Below, one piece after another: positions 1-7,563 of a DNA stretch of 64,000 nt. The stretch is taken from NCBI GenBank assembly GCA_013360915.1, contig JABWAT010000003.1, positions 62,001 through 126,000 of the forward strand. Direction: 5' to 3'. The DNA comes from Bacteroidota bacterium (GTDB taxonomy: Bacteria; Bacteroidota; JABWAT01). The notes under the pieces are model-generated. The model worked only from the letters and a program-made list of their open reading frames with translations, was not told the DNA's origin and did not search any database. The position numbers and the translations under genes are program-made. Positions within the stretch are counted from its first letter, which is position 1. The number at the start of each line of letters is the position of its first letter.

Positions 1-446
1 TCCGGTGTATGATTACTGAACTGATAGATGTGATCGCGGAAATCGTAGGCAGAGTAATCGTAAACCTTGGTCATCGTCAGACATTCGGTAGGGCACGGCC
101 AGGTACAGAGTCCGCAAAACATACACTTCGACATATCAATGTCGAATTTCTCGACCCACAGACGTTTCTTCTGTGTTTCCTTAACCGTTTCCACATCCTT
201 ATCAAGGCGTTTGAAGGACACGATTTCGATGCAGCTGACCGGACAGGCATTGGCACACTGGTTACATCCGATGCAATCATCGAAATGATTGTGAAGCCGG
301 TACCGGCCGGTATCGGGTACCGGTATGGATTTCTTCGGATACTCGATGGTTACAATATGTCCGGGCTGAACCATTTCCTTTGCTGTCAGACCCAGTCCGA
401 TCAGCGTGGTTTTCACTCCCCGTACGATATCAGAAAAATATCCCAT
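1..446 (-). CDS. nuoI: NADH-quinone oxidoreductase subunit I (partial)
   Basis: This is the N-terminal 148 codons of the ferredoxin-like complex I subunit; the gene runs off the left edge. Two 4Fe-4S motifs are visible: CIGCNQCANACP (cysteines 58, 61, 64, 68) and CMFCGLCTWPCP (108, 111, 114, 118). They bind clusters N6a and N6b, which pass electrons toward NuoB in the peripheral arm at the cytoplasmic membrane. I start it at the ATG at 446, which opens MGYFSDIVRG, 14 bases after the nuoH stop. It is the last visible gene of the nuoABCDHI operon. The reading frame was translated directly from the minus strand. Family identity is certain; only the C-terminus is unknown. Confidence 0.95.
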   Translation of the reverse strand, partial: MGYFSDIVRGVKTTLIGLGLTAKEMVQPGHIVTIEYPKKSIPVPDTGRYRLHNHFDDCIGCNQCANACPVSCIEIVSFKRLDKDVETVKETQKKRLWVEKFDIDMSKCMFCGLCTWPCPTECLTMTKVYDYSAYDFRDHIYQFSNHTP

Positions 447-460
447 TCACCCCTCTTCTC

Positions 461-1513
461 TCAATTCAGAATAAAAATTTCCCAGGCTGCCTGACCAATC
501 AGACAGGCAAAGGAAATGGGAATCAGTACCTTCCAGCACAGATACATGAGCTGATCCACCCGGAACCGCGGAAGGGTCCAGCGAAGCCAGATCTGCAGGA
601 ATACAAAAAACAGCGATTTGGTAATCATCCAGAAAATGCCCCAGACCGGTCCCGGATTGGTTCCCCACGGGGTCAGCCAGCCGCCGAGGAACAGCGACAC
701 TGCAATACCCGAAACAATAAACATGTTACCATACTCGGCCAGGAAAAACATGGCGAATTTCATTCCTGAGTATTCGGTATGATAACCGGCCACCAATTCC
801 GATTCGGCCTCTGGCAAATCGAAGGGAGTCCGGTTCACTTCGGCAAGCGAGGCGATCAGATAAATGATGAACGCAACAAAAAGGAAAGGAGAGGACCAGA
901 AATGACCAAACCACCACCCGGTCTGATCGGAAACAATGGTGGTCATATTCAGTGAACCCACAGCCACCACGGCGGTTAGGACGGCCAGTCCGGCGGGAAT
1001 TTCATAGGAAACAATCTGAGCCGTTGAACGGACTGCACCGTAAAGCGACCATTTGTTATTTGAGCCCCAGCCAGCCATCAGCAGACCGGCCACCACCAGC
1101 GAACTGATGGCCAGGATATAGAAAATGCCCACATTCAGGTCGGCCCCCACAAATCCATCGGACCAGGGAAGGGCTGCCAATGCAGAATATGTACCTACAA
1201 AAACCAGGATCGGCGCCACCACGAACAGTATTTTGTCGGCCGCTTTCGGGACAATGTCTTCTTTCTGAATCAGTTTCAGAATATCAGCCGTGGTCTGGAA
1301 CAGACCAAAAGGCCCTGTTTCAACCGGACCCATTCGATTCTGAATCACAGCCGAAATTTTCCGCTCGGCATAAACCGCCATCAGGGCAAAGACAATCAGA
1401 AACAAAAGAGGAAGCACGGCTGCCACAATGGGAATCAGCAGACTATCGGGCGCCAGCCCAAGCCACTCGTTCAGGGCCTGAAGATTCAGGGTATATTTAA
1501 CCAGATCATGCAT
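461..1513 (-). CDS. nuoH: NADH-quinone oxidoreductase subunit H
   Basis: Membrane subunit (350 aa) at the joint between the peripheral and membrane arms of complex I; it forms much of the quinone-binding chamber. The sequence has about eight hydrophobic helices. The conserved loop after the first helix reads [15 protein letters not shown], and [15 protein letters not shown] is the charged quinone-site loop typical of NuoH. Length is normal for the family. It follows nuoD by 19 bases and precedes nuoI, with no nuoE, nuoF or nuoG between nuoD and nuoH. That order is the one known from the 11-subunit complex I of Chlorobi and relatives. Confidence 0.96.
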   Translation of the reverse strand: MHDLVKYTLNLQALNEWLGLAPDSLLIPIVAAVLPLLFLIVFALMAVYAERKISAVIQNRMGPVETGPFGLFQTTADILKLIQKEDIVPKAADKILFVVAPILVFVGTYSALAALPWSDGFVGADLNVGIFYILAISSLVVAGLLMAGWGSNNKWSLYGAVRSTAQIVSYEIPAGLAVLTAVVAVGSLNMTTIVSDQTGWWFGHFWSSPFLFVAFIIYLIASLAEVNRTPFDLPEAESELVAGYHTEYSGMKFAMFFLAEYGNMFIVSGIAVSLFLGGWLTPWGTNPGPVWGIFWMITKSLFFVFLQIWLRWTLPRFRVDQLMYLCWKVLIPISFACLIGQAAWEIFILN

Positions 1514-1532
1514 AGAATAAATTGATTATCGG

Positions 1533-2678
1533 TTAGCGGTCCACTTCACCCAATACAATATCAATGGAACCAAGGATTGCCACGATATCGGACACCATGA
1601 TTCCCTTAGACAAGGCCGGCAGCACCGCCAGATTGACAAAACAGGGTGATTTTACTTTTACCCTGAATGGCTTGGTTCCCCCGTCGGAAATAATATAAAA
1701 ACCAAGCTCTCCTCTCGGATTTTCAGCCCGTACATAGACTTCGCCGACCGGTGGTTTAATTCGCCGGGGAACCGCTGCCTGCACATCGCTTGTATCGTCA
1801 ACAGGGAATTTGTCAATGGCCTGTTCAATGATTCTCAGCGACTGTTCAATTTCGAGGGCTCTGATGTGATACCGGTCCCAGCAATCGCCGACCTTCCCCA
1901 TTTCACCATGGCCAACGGGAATCTCGAATTCAAATTCGGGATAGATGGAATATGGATCGTTTTTCCGGAGATCCCACTTCACACCCGATCCGCGCAGAAC
2001 GGGACCGGTGCAGTTGTAATTAATCGCAACCTCGGCAGGAAGCACACCCACGTAGGCGGTCCGGTTAATGAAAATGTGGTTTCCGGTCAGAAGCGTATTC
2101 AGATCCTTCATCTTGGGCCGGAAGTACCGGATAAAGTCTGAAATTTTCTGCTGGAATCCGGCAGGAAAATCACGGGCCACTCCACCGGGCCACATATAAT
2201 TGTATAACATCCGGGCGCCGGTGAGTTCCTCGAACAGATTCAGGATGATTTCCCGGTCACGGAATGTCCAGAGAAATGGTGTGACGGCCCCGATATCGGC
2301 ACCAAAGGTTCCGATGGCCACCAGATGAGAAGCAATTCTCTGTAATTCTGCGGTGATCACCCGGATAAACTCGACTTTCCGGGGAACCTCGATGGACATC
2401 AGTTTTTCAACACCCAGCACGAAGGCATGGTTGTTGTTCATAGAGGCCAGGTAATCCAACCTGTCGGTAAACGGGATTATCATGGGATAGGTCAGTTCTT
2501 CACCATGCTTTTCAAAACACCGGTGCAGATAGCCGATATGCGGGGTGATGCGTTTCACCACTTCACCATCGGTGACCAGTTCCAACCGCAAAACCCCGTG
2601 TGTCGACGGGTGTTGCGGACCCATATTCATGATCATTTCTTCAGTGTGCAGGTGATGCACGGACTGATTCTCACTCAT
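1533..2678 (-). CDS. nuoD: NADH-quinone oxidoreductase subunit D
   Basis: The 49-kDa-type subunit (381 aa) that, with NuoB, forms the quinone reduction site in the peripheral arm. It opens the core with [14 protein letters not shown] and ends with the usual IVLGEVDR C-terminus. The [17 protein letters not shown] stretch is also typical. NuoC is a separate gene here, not fused as in some Proteobacteria. The start ATG at 2678 lies 24 bases downstream of the nuoC stop. Fully intact and of normal length. Confidence 0.97.
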   Translation of the reverse strand: MSENQSVHHLHTEEMIMNMGPQHPSTHGVLRLELVTDGEVVKRITPHIGYLHRCFEKHGEELTYPMIIPFTDRLDYLASMNNNHAFVLGVEKLMSIEVPRKVEFIRVITAELQRIASHLVAIGTFGADIGAVTPFLWTFRDREIILNLFEELTGARMLYNYMWPGGVARDFPAGFQQKISDFIRYFRPKMKDLNTLLTGNHIFINRTAYVGVLPAEVAINYNCTGPVLRGSGVKWDLRKNDPYSIYPEFEFEIPVGHGEMGKVGDCWDRYHIRALEIEQSLRIIEQAIDKFPVDDTSDVQAAVPRRIKPPVGEVYVRAENPRGELGFYIISDGGTKPFRVKVKSPCFVNLAVLPALSKGIMVSDIVAILGSIDIVLGEVDR

Positions 2679-2702
2679 GCTGGTTCTTGACCTCAGTTGA
2701 AA

Positions 2703-3185
2703 TTAAAAGGGAACCCTGATCCCGTGATAGTATTCCTGCGTCTGGTAATCCTTCCTTAACGGATGTCCTTCCCAATCATCGGGAAGCAGGATCCGGCGCA
2801 GATCCGGATGAAACTCAAAACGGATTCCGTACAGATCAAAAGCTTCGCGCTCGTGCCAGTTTGCGGCTTTATAGATGTGTTCAATGGTCGGGACGGACGG
2901 ATTTTCCCTCGGCAGCATCACCTTCACCACCAGCCAGTGCCCGTGGGTCATGCTGGTCAGGTGATAAACCACACCCAGATCTTTCCCTGCGCCATAATCC
3001 ACACCAGAGAGACAGGCCAGTGAATCAAAGGCCAGATCTTTCTCATCTCTGAGAAAATAGAGAATATCTTCAATCCAGAGCGGATCAACCTGAATCCATG
3101 GCTGCAGACCCGTTTCGTCGGTTTTCAGAATCCGGGAAGCAATTTCACCGGAAGCCAGCCGTTCAAAAATTTCAGACGGTTTCAT
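2703..3185 (-). CDS. nuoC: NADH-quinone oxidoreductase subunit C
   Basis: The 30-kDa-type subunit (160 aa) of the complex I connecting module. The family signature is the stretch [15 protein letters not shown], followed by a C-terminal [12 protein letters not shown] motif. The gene overlaps the end of nuoB by 14 bases, implying translational coupling. It has no enzymatic residues of its own; it binds NuoD and NuoB structurally. Length and ends look complete. Confidence 0.95.
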   Translation of the reverse strand: MKPSEIFERLASGEIASRILKTDETGLQPWIQVDPLWIEDILYFLRDEKDLAFDSLACLSGVDYGAGKDLGVVYHLTSMTHGHWLVVKVMLPRENPSVPTIEHIYKAANWHEREAFDLYGIRFEFHPDLRRILLPDDWEGHPLRKDYQTQEYYHGIRVPF

Positions 3186-3669
3186 TTTTTTTCACCAGGG
3201 ACTGGTTTCTGATTTTTTCCTGCAGAAGCATGAGTCCGCCGATCAGCGCTTCGGGCCGGGGAGGACAACCGGGAATATACACATCGACCGGAATGACTCT
3301 GCTGACACTTTTCACCACATGGTATCCGTGCTGCCAGTAAGGACCACCCGAATTGGAACAGGAACCCATTGAAATCACATACTTCGGTTCTGGCATCTGT
3401 TCATACAGCCGCTTCACGCGTTCGGCCATTTTAAACGTCACCGTTCCGGCCACAATCATGACGTCTGATTGCCGGGGAGACGGGCGGGGAATAATTCCGA
3501 ACCGGTCGAGATCGTAATTGGATGCCATGGTGGCCATCATTTCGATGGCGCAGCAGGCCAGACCAAATCCCATGGGCCACATGGATGACAGACGGGCCCA
3601 GTTGAGCACGTTCTCGGCGCTGGTAATAACCACGCCACCCTGATCAAATTGTTTATCCAGCAATCCCAT
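3172..3669 (-). CDS. nuoB: NADH-quinone oxidoreductase subunit B
   Basis: This 165-residue subunit binds the terminal 4Fe-4S cluster N2, which reduces quinone. The four expected ligands are present: the tandem cysteines 39-40 in [11 protein letters not shown]104 in [11 protein letters not shown], and C135 in [13 protein letters not shown]. It overlaps nuoA by 17 bases and nuoC by 14, so the three are very likely translated as a coupled unit. Intact. Confidence 0.97.
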   Translation of the reverse strand: MGLLDKQFDQGGVVITSAENVLNWARLSSMWPMGFGLACCAIEMMATMASNYDLDRFGIIPRPSPRQSDVMIVAGTVTFKMAERVKRLYEQMPEPKYVISMGSCSNSGGPYWQHGYHVVKSVSRVIPVDVYIPGCPPRPEALIGGLMLLQEKIRNQSLVKKNETV

Positions 3670-4129
3670 CGGGCGCTCCTTCCTCTCTGCCTGCTGATGC
3701 CTGCTCCTGCTGACGAAGCTGACGTGCTTTGATTTCCTTTCCTTCCAGAGTTGGAATCACGGGTTTAGGCCGGACCCAGTCCAGATCTCCTTTGGACCAT
3801 TCGTAAAGCATTCCCACTACCAGAATCCCCATGAAAATGAATCCGGTTACAAAACCGTAAACTCCAAACGACTGATAGACCGTCGCCCAGGGAAACAGGA
3901 AAATGACTTCCACATCGAACAGAATGAAGATAAGGGCCACCACATAAAACCGGATGTTGAACTGAACCCAGGAAGAACCGACCGGTTCCTCGCCGCATTC
4001 ATAAGAAGTCAGTTTTTCCGGTGTAGGCTTGTGTGGCCGGATTAAACGGGAAGTGAGAAAACCGATTACCACAAAAAGGAAACCGGTGATCATAAAGATC
4101 AGAACATAACCAAACTGTGAAATTTCCAT
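3653..4129 (-). CDS. nuoA: NADH-quinone oxidoreductase subunit A
   Basis: Small membrane subunit (158 aa) with three predicted helices: an N-terminal helix from about residue 8, and two in the middle separated by a short loop. The signature [20 protein letters not shown] is the conserved cytoplasmic loop of the family. The C-terminal tail after the third helix is charged and longer than usual for NuoA. First gene of the visible nuo operon. The preceding gene on the same strand is the DUF3276 gene, 11 bases upstream, so the operon may start there. Confidence 0.95.
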   Translation of the reverse strand: MEISQFGYVLIFMITGFLFVVIGFLTSRLIRPHKPTPEKLTSYECGEEPVGSSWVQFNIRFYVVALIFILFDVEVIFLFPWATVYQSFGVYGFVTGFIFMGILVVGMLYEWSKGDLDWVRPKPVIPTLEGKEIKARQLRQQEQASAGREEGAPDGIAG

Positions 4130-4140
4130 GGCGGGCTGTA

Positions 4141-4419
4141 TTAGTCGGATTCGGTTAGCTGGTGATGAGCGTGCCGGAATTCCTGTTGGGATGGATCACT
4201 TTTAATGAAATCCATGGTCTGGTGAAGTGCATCAATGAATTTATCAAAATCTTCCTGATAGAGGAAAACCTTGTGTTTTTCATAGTCGGTTTCGCCGACC
4301 CTCTTGCTTTCAGTGATGGTGATATATTGTTCGGAAGACTTGGTTGATTTGACGTCGAAAAAGTAAGTTCTCTTTCCGGCGCGAACCCGTTGGGTATACA
4401 ATTCGGTGCGGTTTTCCAC
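4141..4419 (-). CDS. DUF3276 / PUR-alpha-like nucleic-acid-binding protein
   Basis: A protein of 92 residues with the core [19 protein letters not shown] and the stretch YITITESKR, characteristic of the DUF3276 (PUR-alpha-like) family of Bacteroidota. These are thought to bind single-stranded nucleic acid through a PUR fold. The longest open frame begins near 4515. I choose the GTG at 4419 because a GGAGGAG ribosome-binding site lies just upstream, and a Bacteroidota-type promoter (4467-4496) sits inside the longer frame. Cellular role is not established. It lies 11 bases upstream of nuoA and could be co-transcribed with complex I. Confidence 0.8.
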   Translation of the reverse strand: MENRTELYTQRVRAGKRTYFFDVKSTKSSEQYITITESKRVGETDYEKHKVFLYQEDFDKFIDALHQTMDFIKSDPSQQEFRHAHHQLTESD

Positions 4420-4466
4420 TGCTTCTCCTCCCGGCTGATGCGCAACACACGGCGTTTTTGGGCGCT

Positions 4467-4496
4467 CAAAATTACGTGTATACCCGGGAAAATCAA
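4467..4496 (-). promoter_or_regulatory. Putative Bacteroidota-type promoter for DUF3276-nuo operon
   Basis: Reading the minus strand there is TTG (4496-4494), a 19-base spacer, and TAATTTTG (4474-4467). This matches the -33 TTG / -7 TAnnTTTG pattern known for the primary sigma factor of Bacteroidota. It ends about 48 bases before the chosen GTG start of the DUF3276 gene. Seen in sequence only; no transcription data. Confidence 0.5.
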
Positions 4497-4553
4497 ACCG
4501 GACCATATACTCCAATAAACTTTTAATTCGCCCGCAGGAGCAGGAGGAAGCAA

Positions 4554-4922
4554 TCAGCGGCCGAGTTTCAGCCGGAAGGTGGCCACGACCTGGGCCGGAT
4601 CGAGGGGATCGGTGAGTGTCACCAGACGGCGTGGTAACCGTCCGAGTTTTCGGACCTCGGGCAAATCGGCTTTCCTGACGACCATGGCCAGAACCGCCCT
4701 GGTATTGTGGTCGATGATGTGTTTTGCCAGGTCCATAAAAGAATCACCGGTAACGGAGTAATTAAAAAGAATGCCATCAATCCAGTCGGCATACTCCTGA
4801 AGGAAACCGGTCGATTCCGGAGTCATGTCCATGGCGATGAATGAAAAATCATCACCCAGATGGCCTTTCAACTCGGTTTCAAGCGCCGCTTCTTTTCCAA
4901 AAAGTACCAGCATTTTTCTCAT
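4554..4922 (-). CDS. Unknown protein, possibly a degenerate receiver-like domain
   Basis: A 122-residue protein I do not recognise. The likely start is the ATG opening MRKMLVLFGKE; a longer frame begins at 4940. The alternating hydrophobic strands and helices suggest a single Rossmann-like domain: strand KMLVLFG, strand DGILFNYS, strand AVLAMVV, strand RRLVTLTD. The order resembles a response-regulator receiver, with N where the phospho-acceptor aspartate would be (DGILFNYSVTGD) and no lysine before the last helix. That resemblance is my inference. It has no signal peptide or membrane helix and stands between the decarboxylase gene and the DUF3276-nuo operon, all on the minus strand. Confidence 0.55.
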   Translation of the reverse strand: MRKMLVLFGKEAALETELKGHLGDDFSFIAMDMTPESTGFLQEYADWIDGILFNYSVTGDSFMDLAKHIIDHNTRAVLAMVVRKADLPEVRKLGRLPRRLVTLTDPLDPAQVVATFRLKLGR

Positions 4923-5013
4923 ACCAGCCAATGGTTGCAAGAGTTATGCCAGTGCCCCCTGAAGCGGTTTCCTTACGATTGGCCCGATCTGAGAGTTACC
5001 TTTTTTCCGTTTG

Positions 5014-6438
5014 TTACCTTTCTTCCTCCAGAATCTGATTGGCCGTTTCCCTGATCAGCCTGCAGGCCGCCACGATGTGTCTTTCGGAGACGCGGGATTG
5101 GCCAGGCACCAGGCGCAGAATCAAACGGCCCTCCAACCGCGTGTGTGTGAAATACAACTGCCCGCTGCCATTCACCCGGTTCATGAGCTTTTCACTCAGC
5201 CGGTCATTTTCCTCCGGACGGTCCACACCGGAGGGCTCCCACCGGAAGGGAACCAGATTAAACCGGACCGGCATCACCACACGAAAGTCGGGTTGTGATC
5301 CGACCCACTCCGCAATCTGTTTTCCCAGCAACAGATGACCCCGCAGATAAGAACGGATTCCGCTGGCTCCGTAGGATCTCAGGACCATCCAAAGTTTCAG
5401 GGATCTGAAACGCCTTCCAAGCTGAACCGACCAGTCAGAATAATTCCGGGCTGTGCCATGAACCGGGGTCCGCAGATAGTCGGGAATCACCGACAGAGAA
5501 TGGACCAGATGTTCAGCATCCCGGACCAGCAGCACCGAACAGTCAAAATTGGTCAGCATCCATTTGTGCGGATTAAAAACAAAACTGTCAGCCCGGTCCA
5601 GACCCGTCTTCATCCAGCCAAACTCGGGCAACGCAAGCAAACTTCCTGCATACGCTGCATCGACATGCAGCCAGAGATTTTCGCGTCTGCAGATGGTTGC
5701 AATGGCATCTACCGGATCCACCGCCATGATCCCCGTGGTCCCGATGGTTGCCACCACAGCCAGCGGCACTTTCCCCGCCTTCCGGTCTTCCGCCACCATT
5801 TCCTCAAGTGCCCGTGGGTCCATTTCATAGCGTTCATTGGTGGCGACCTTCCGGAATCCGTCTGAACCAATCCCTGCCAGCCGGACCGCCTTTTCTGCCG
5901 ATGAATGGGTCTGTGAAGTTCCGTAAACGACCATCCGCTGGCCCGAAAAGCCGTTCTGATTCACAGACTCAGCCTTTTCTCTGGCAGCAATCAGGGCAGC
6001 CAGCGTGGAGGATGAGGCTGAATCCTGAATCACCCCCTCCCACTCATCCGGAAATCCAAACCAGTTTCTGATCCAGTTGATAACGGTGGTTTCAAGTTCA
6101 GTGGCGGCCGGTGAAGTATCCCATAGCATGCATTGGGCTCCAAGGGTGGCGGTAATCATTTCGGCCAGTACCGAGGGATAGCTGGTATTGGCCGGAAAGT
6201 AGGCCATGAACATCGGATGTTGCCAATGAGTCATTCCGGGAAGCAGATGATCACGGAAGTCGGCAAAAACCGAATCGAAAGAATCACCCTCTTCCGGAAC
6301 GGTGCCTGGGAATCTGCTGGCAATGTCACCCGGCTTCAGACCCACAGGCTTTACCGGGAGCGATTCGATGGTTTCATAATAATCGGCCATCCAGTCGGCC
6401 AGCTGATGGGCGTGTTTTCTGAATTCGTCGTTTGTCAT
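5014..6438 (-). CDS. PLP-dependent aromatic-L-amino-acid decarboxylase family protein
   Basis: Group II pyridoxal-phosphate decarboxylase (474 aa), related to DOPA/tyrosine/tryptophan decarboxylases; the expected product is an aromatic amine plus CO2. Visible motifs are the PLP-lysine in NPHKWMLTNFDCS (K292), the cofactor aspartate in HVDAAYAG (D260), and the ring-stacking histidine in TSQTHSSAEK (H178). The amino-terminal stretch LPGMTHWQHPMFMAYFP is the family's substrate-pocket region. Length fits the family (about 470-480). The exact substrate cannot be read from sequence. Stands alone with about 75 and 210 bases of flanking non-coding DNA. Confidence 0.9.
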   Translation of the reverse strand: MTNDEFRKHAHQLADWMADYYETIESLPVKPVGLKPGDIASRFPGTVPEEGDSFDSVFADFRDHLLPGMTHWQHPMFMAYFPANTSYPSVLAEMITATLGAQCMLWDTSPAATELETTVINWIRNWFGFPDEWEGVIQDSASSSTLAALIAAREKAESVNQNGFSGQRMVVYGTSQTHSSAEKAVRLAGIGSDGFRKVATNERYEMDPRALEEMVAEDRKAGKVPLAVVATIGTTGIMAVDPVDAIATICRRENLWLHVDAAYAGSLLALPEFGWMKTGLDRADSFVFNPHKWMLTNFDCSVLLVRDAEHLVHSLSVIPDYLRTPVHGTARNYSDWSVQLGRRFRSLKLWMVLRSYGASGIRSYLRGHLLLGKQIAEWVGSQPDFRVVMPVRFNLVPFRWEPSGVDRPEENDRLSEKLMNRVNGSGQLYFTHTRLEGRLILRLVPGQSRVSERHIVAACRLIRETANQILEEER

Positions 6439-6596
6439 GACTTTCCTTCACTCTGAGGATCTGAAAATTAACCGAACCGACAGGAAAGGACAACCCGTCC
6501 TTCTGAAAAGAAGCTCTGGAAGCAGCAGAAGAATGGGAATGGGCTTCAGAAAGGAAATCGAAAAAGGGCAGAAAAGCTGGAATCGCGGGGGTGGGG

Positions 6597-6635
6597 AAAA
6601 AACCGGCTCCCTTCCGGCTTAAGCGAAAGGGAGCC
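6597..6635 (-). terminator. Rho-independent terminator after the ECF sigma gene
   Basis: On the minus strand a 9-bp perfect stem (GGCTCCCTT with AAGGGAGCC) with a 13-base loop is followed by GG and a run of six T. It begins 12 bases after the stop of the sigma factor gene, where a terminator is expected. Confidence 0.85.
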
Positions 6636-6646
6636 ATTCGGTTCGG

Positions 6647-7246
6647 TCAGTAGCCGTCTTCGACTGCATAGCCACGAACAGCCGCGTAGTCTTTCAGTTT
6701 GTCAAAAAGCATTTTCCGGCCACGGTGCAGACGGCTGCGAACGGTTCCCACCGGACAGCCAACCATATCGGCGATTTCCTCATACGTCTGTCCTTCCATG
6801 TCACATAAGATCACTACTGTTCGGAAATCGGGGGGCAGGGATTGCAAGGCACGGGTGACATCGTCATCCAGAAGGTCTCCAAACAACTGATCTTCCAGAT
6901 TGTTCGGATCCACCGACTCATCACGGACCGAGTTGAAGTAATCCTTCACCTCATCATAATCAATCTTATTCGGCTCCTTAGCCATCTTCCGGTACTTGTT
7001 GATGAAGGAATTCTTCAGAATCCGGAACAGCCAGGCTTTCATGTTTGTGCCTTTTTCGAAGCTGTCGTAAAACCGGTAGGCTTTGAGCATGGTTTCCTGA
7101 ACCAGATCACGAGCATCCTCTTCATCTGCCGTCAGACGCAGAGCAAAATTGTACAAAGCCGGGGTATAGGGAACCACCACCGCTTCAAAATCGCGTTGTT
7201 TTCCCATCCAGTTGTCTGTTGTCAGTGTTGCCAGTACAGGGGCCAT
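6647..7246 (-). CDS. ECF-type RNA polymerase sigma factor
   Basis: A sigma-70 family member of the extracytoplasmic-function class (199 aa). Region 2 reads DARDLVQETMLKAYRFYDSF and MKAWLFRILKNSFINKYRK. Region 4 has the helix-turn-helix GQTYEEIADMVGCPVGTVRS followed by RLHRGRKML. The ATG at 7246 is supported by an AAGGAGG ribosome-binding site five bases upstream. No anti-sigma gene is adjacent: the next gene on this strand is the decarboxylase beyond a terminator. Divergent from the hybrid kinase gene, with a 317-base intergenic region that contains three GTTC repeats. Its regulon is unknown; autoregulation is possible but only inferred. Confidence 0.93.
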   Translation of the reverse strand: MAPVLATLTTDNWMGKQRDFEAVVVPYTPALYNFALRLTADEEDARDLVQETMLKAYRFYDSFEKGTNMKAWLFRILKNSFINKYRKMAKEPNKIDYDEVKDYFNSVRDESVDPNNLEDQLFGDLLDDDVTRALQSLPPDFRTVVILCDMEGQTYEEIADMVGCPVGTVRSRLHRGRKMLFDKLKDYAAVRGYAVEDGY

Positions 7247-7563
7247 GGTCCCTCCTTCAGGACGTTTCGTTCAAAACGTTCACAAGATGTTCAAACTATA
7301 CATTTTTGTCAAGATTGCCGTTGGCCGTTAAGTTAAATTAACTCAGAAAAAGCGGTTCTGCTGGAACTTTTTGCGCAAAACAGACAATCCGCGGACTTTT
7401 GGTTAAATTATTTAATGAATTGTTGACGATTTCCTGACTTTTTTAAAGACGGTTCTGCTTGTTCCGGTGTTCCGCTGATTCCGATTGATTTCGGGGTAAA
7501 AAAAAAGTTACTTCGTTCCGGTTACCGGGTTTAACAGCGTTCACCCGACGATGAGGTTTTTGT
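7247..7563. promoter_or_regulatory. Divergent intergenic region between ECF sigma and hybrid kinase
   Basis: A gene-free, AT-rich region of 317 bases. Close to the sigma gene are three copies of GTTCAAA/GTTCACA starting at 7269, 7278 and 7289 (read as TTTGAAC on the minus strand). The kinase side has a GATGAGG ribosome-binding-like sequence a few bases before the TTG start. I see no RNA gene, and no exact TAnnTTTG promoter on either strand. It must hold the promoters of both flanking genes. Confidence 0.6.

Noticed and set aside
290-330. Cluster of CCGG/ACCGGT palindromes
   Set aside because: They are codons of nuoI in a sequence generally rich in CCGG; no regulatory position.
9-494. Plus-strand frame of 161 codons at the left end
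   Set aside because: Antisense to nuoI and the end of nuoH, whose iron-sulfur motifs are unmistakable.
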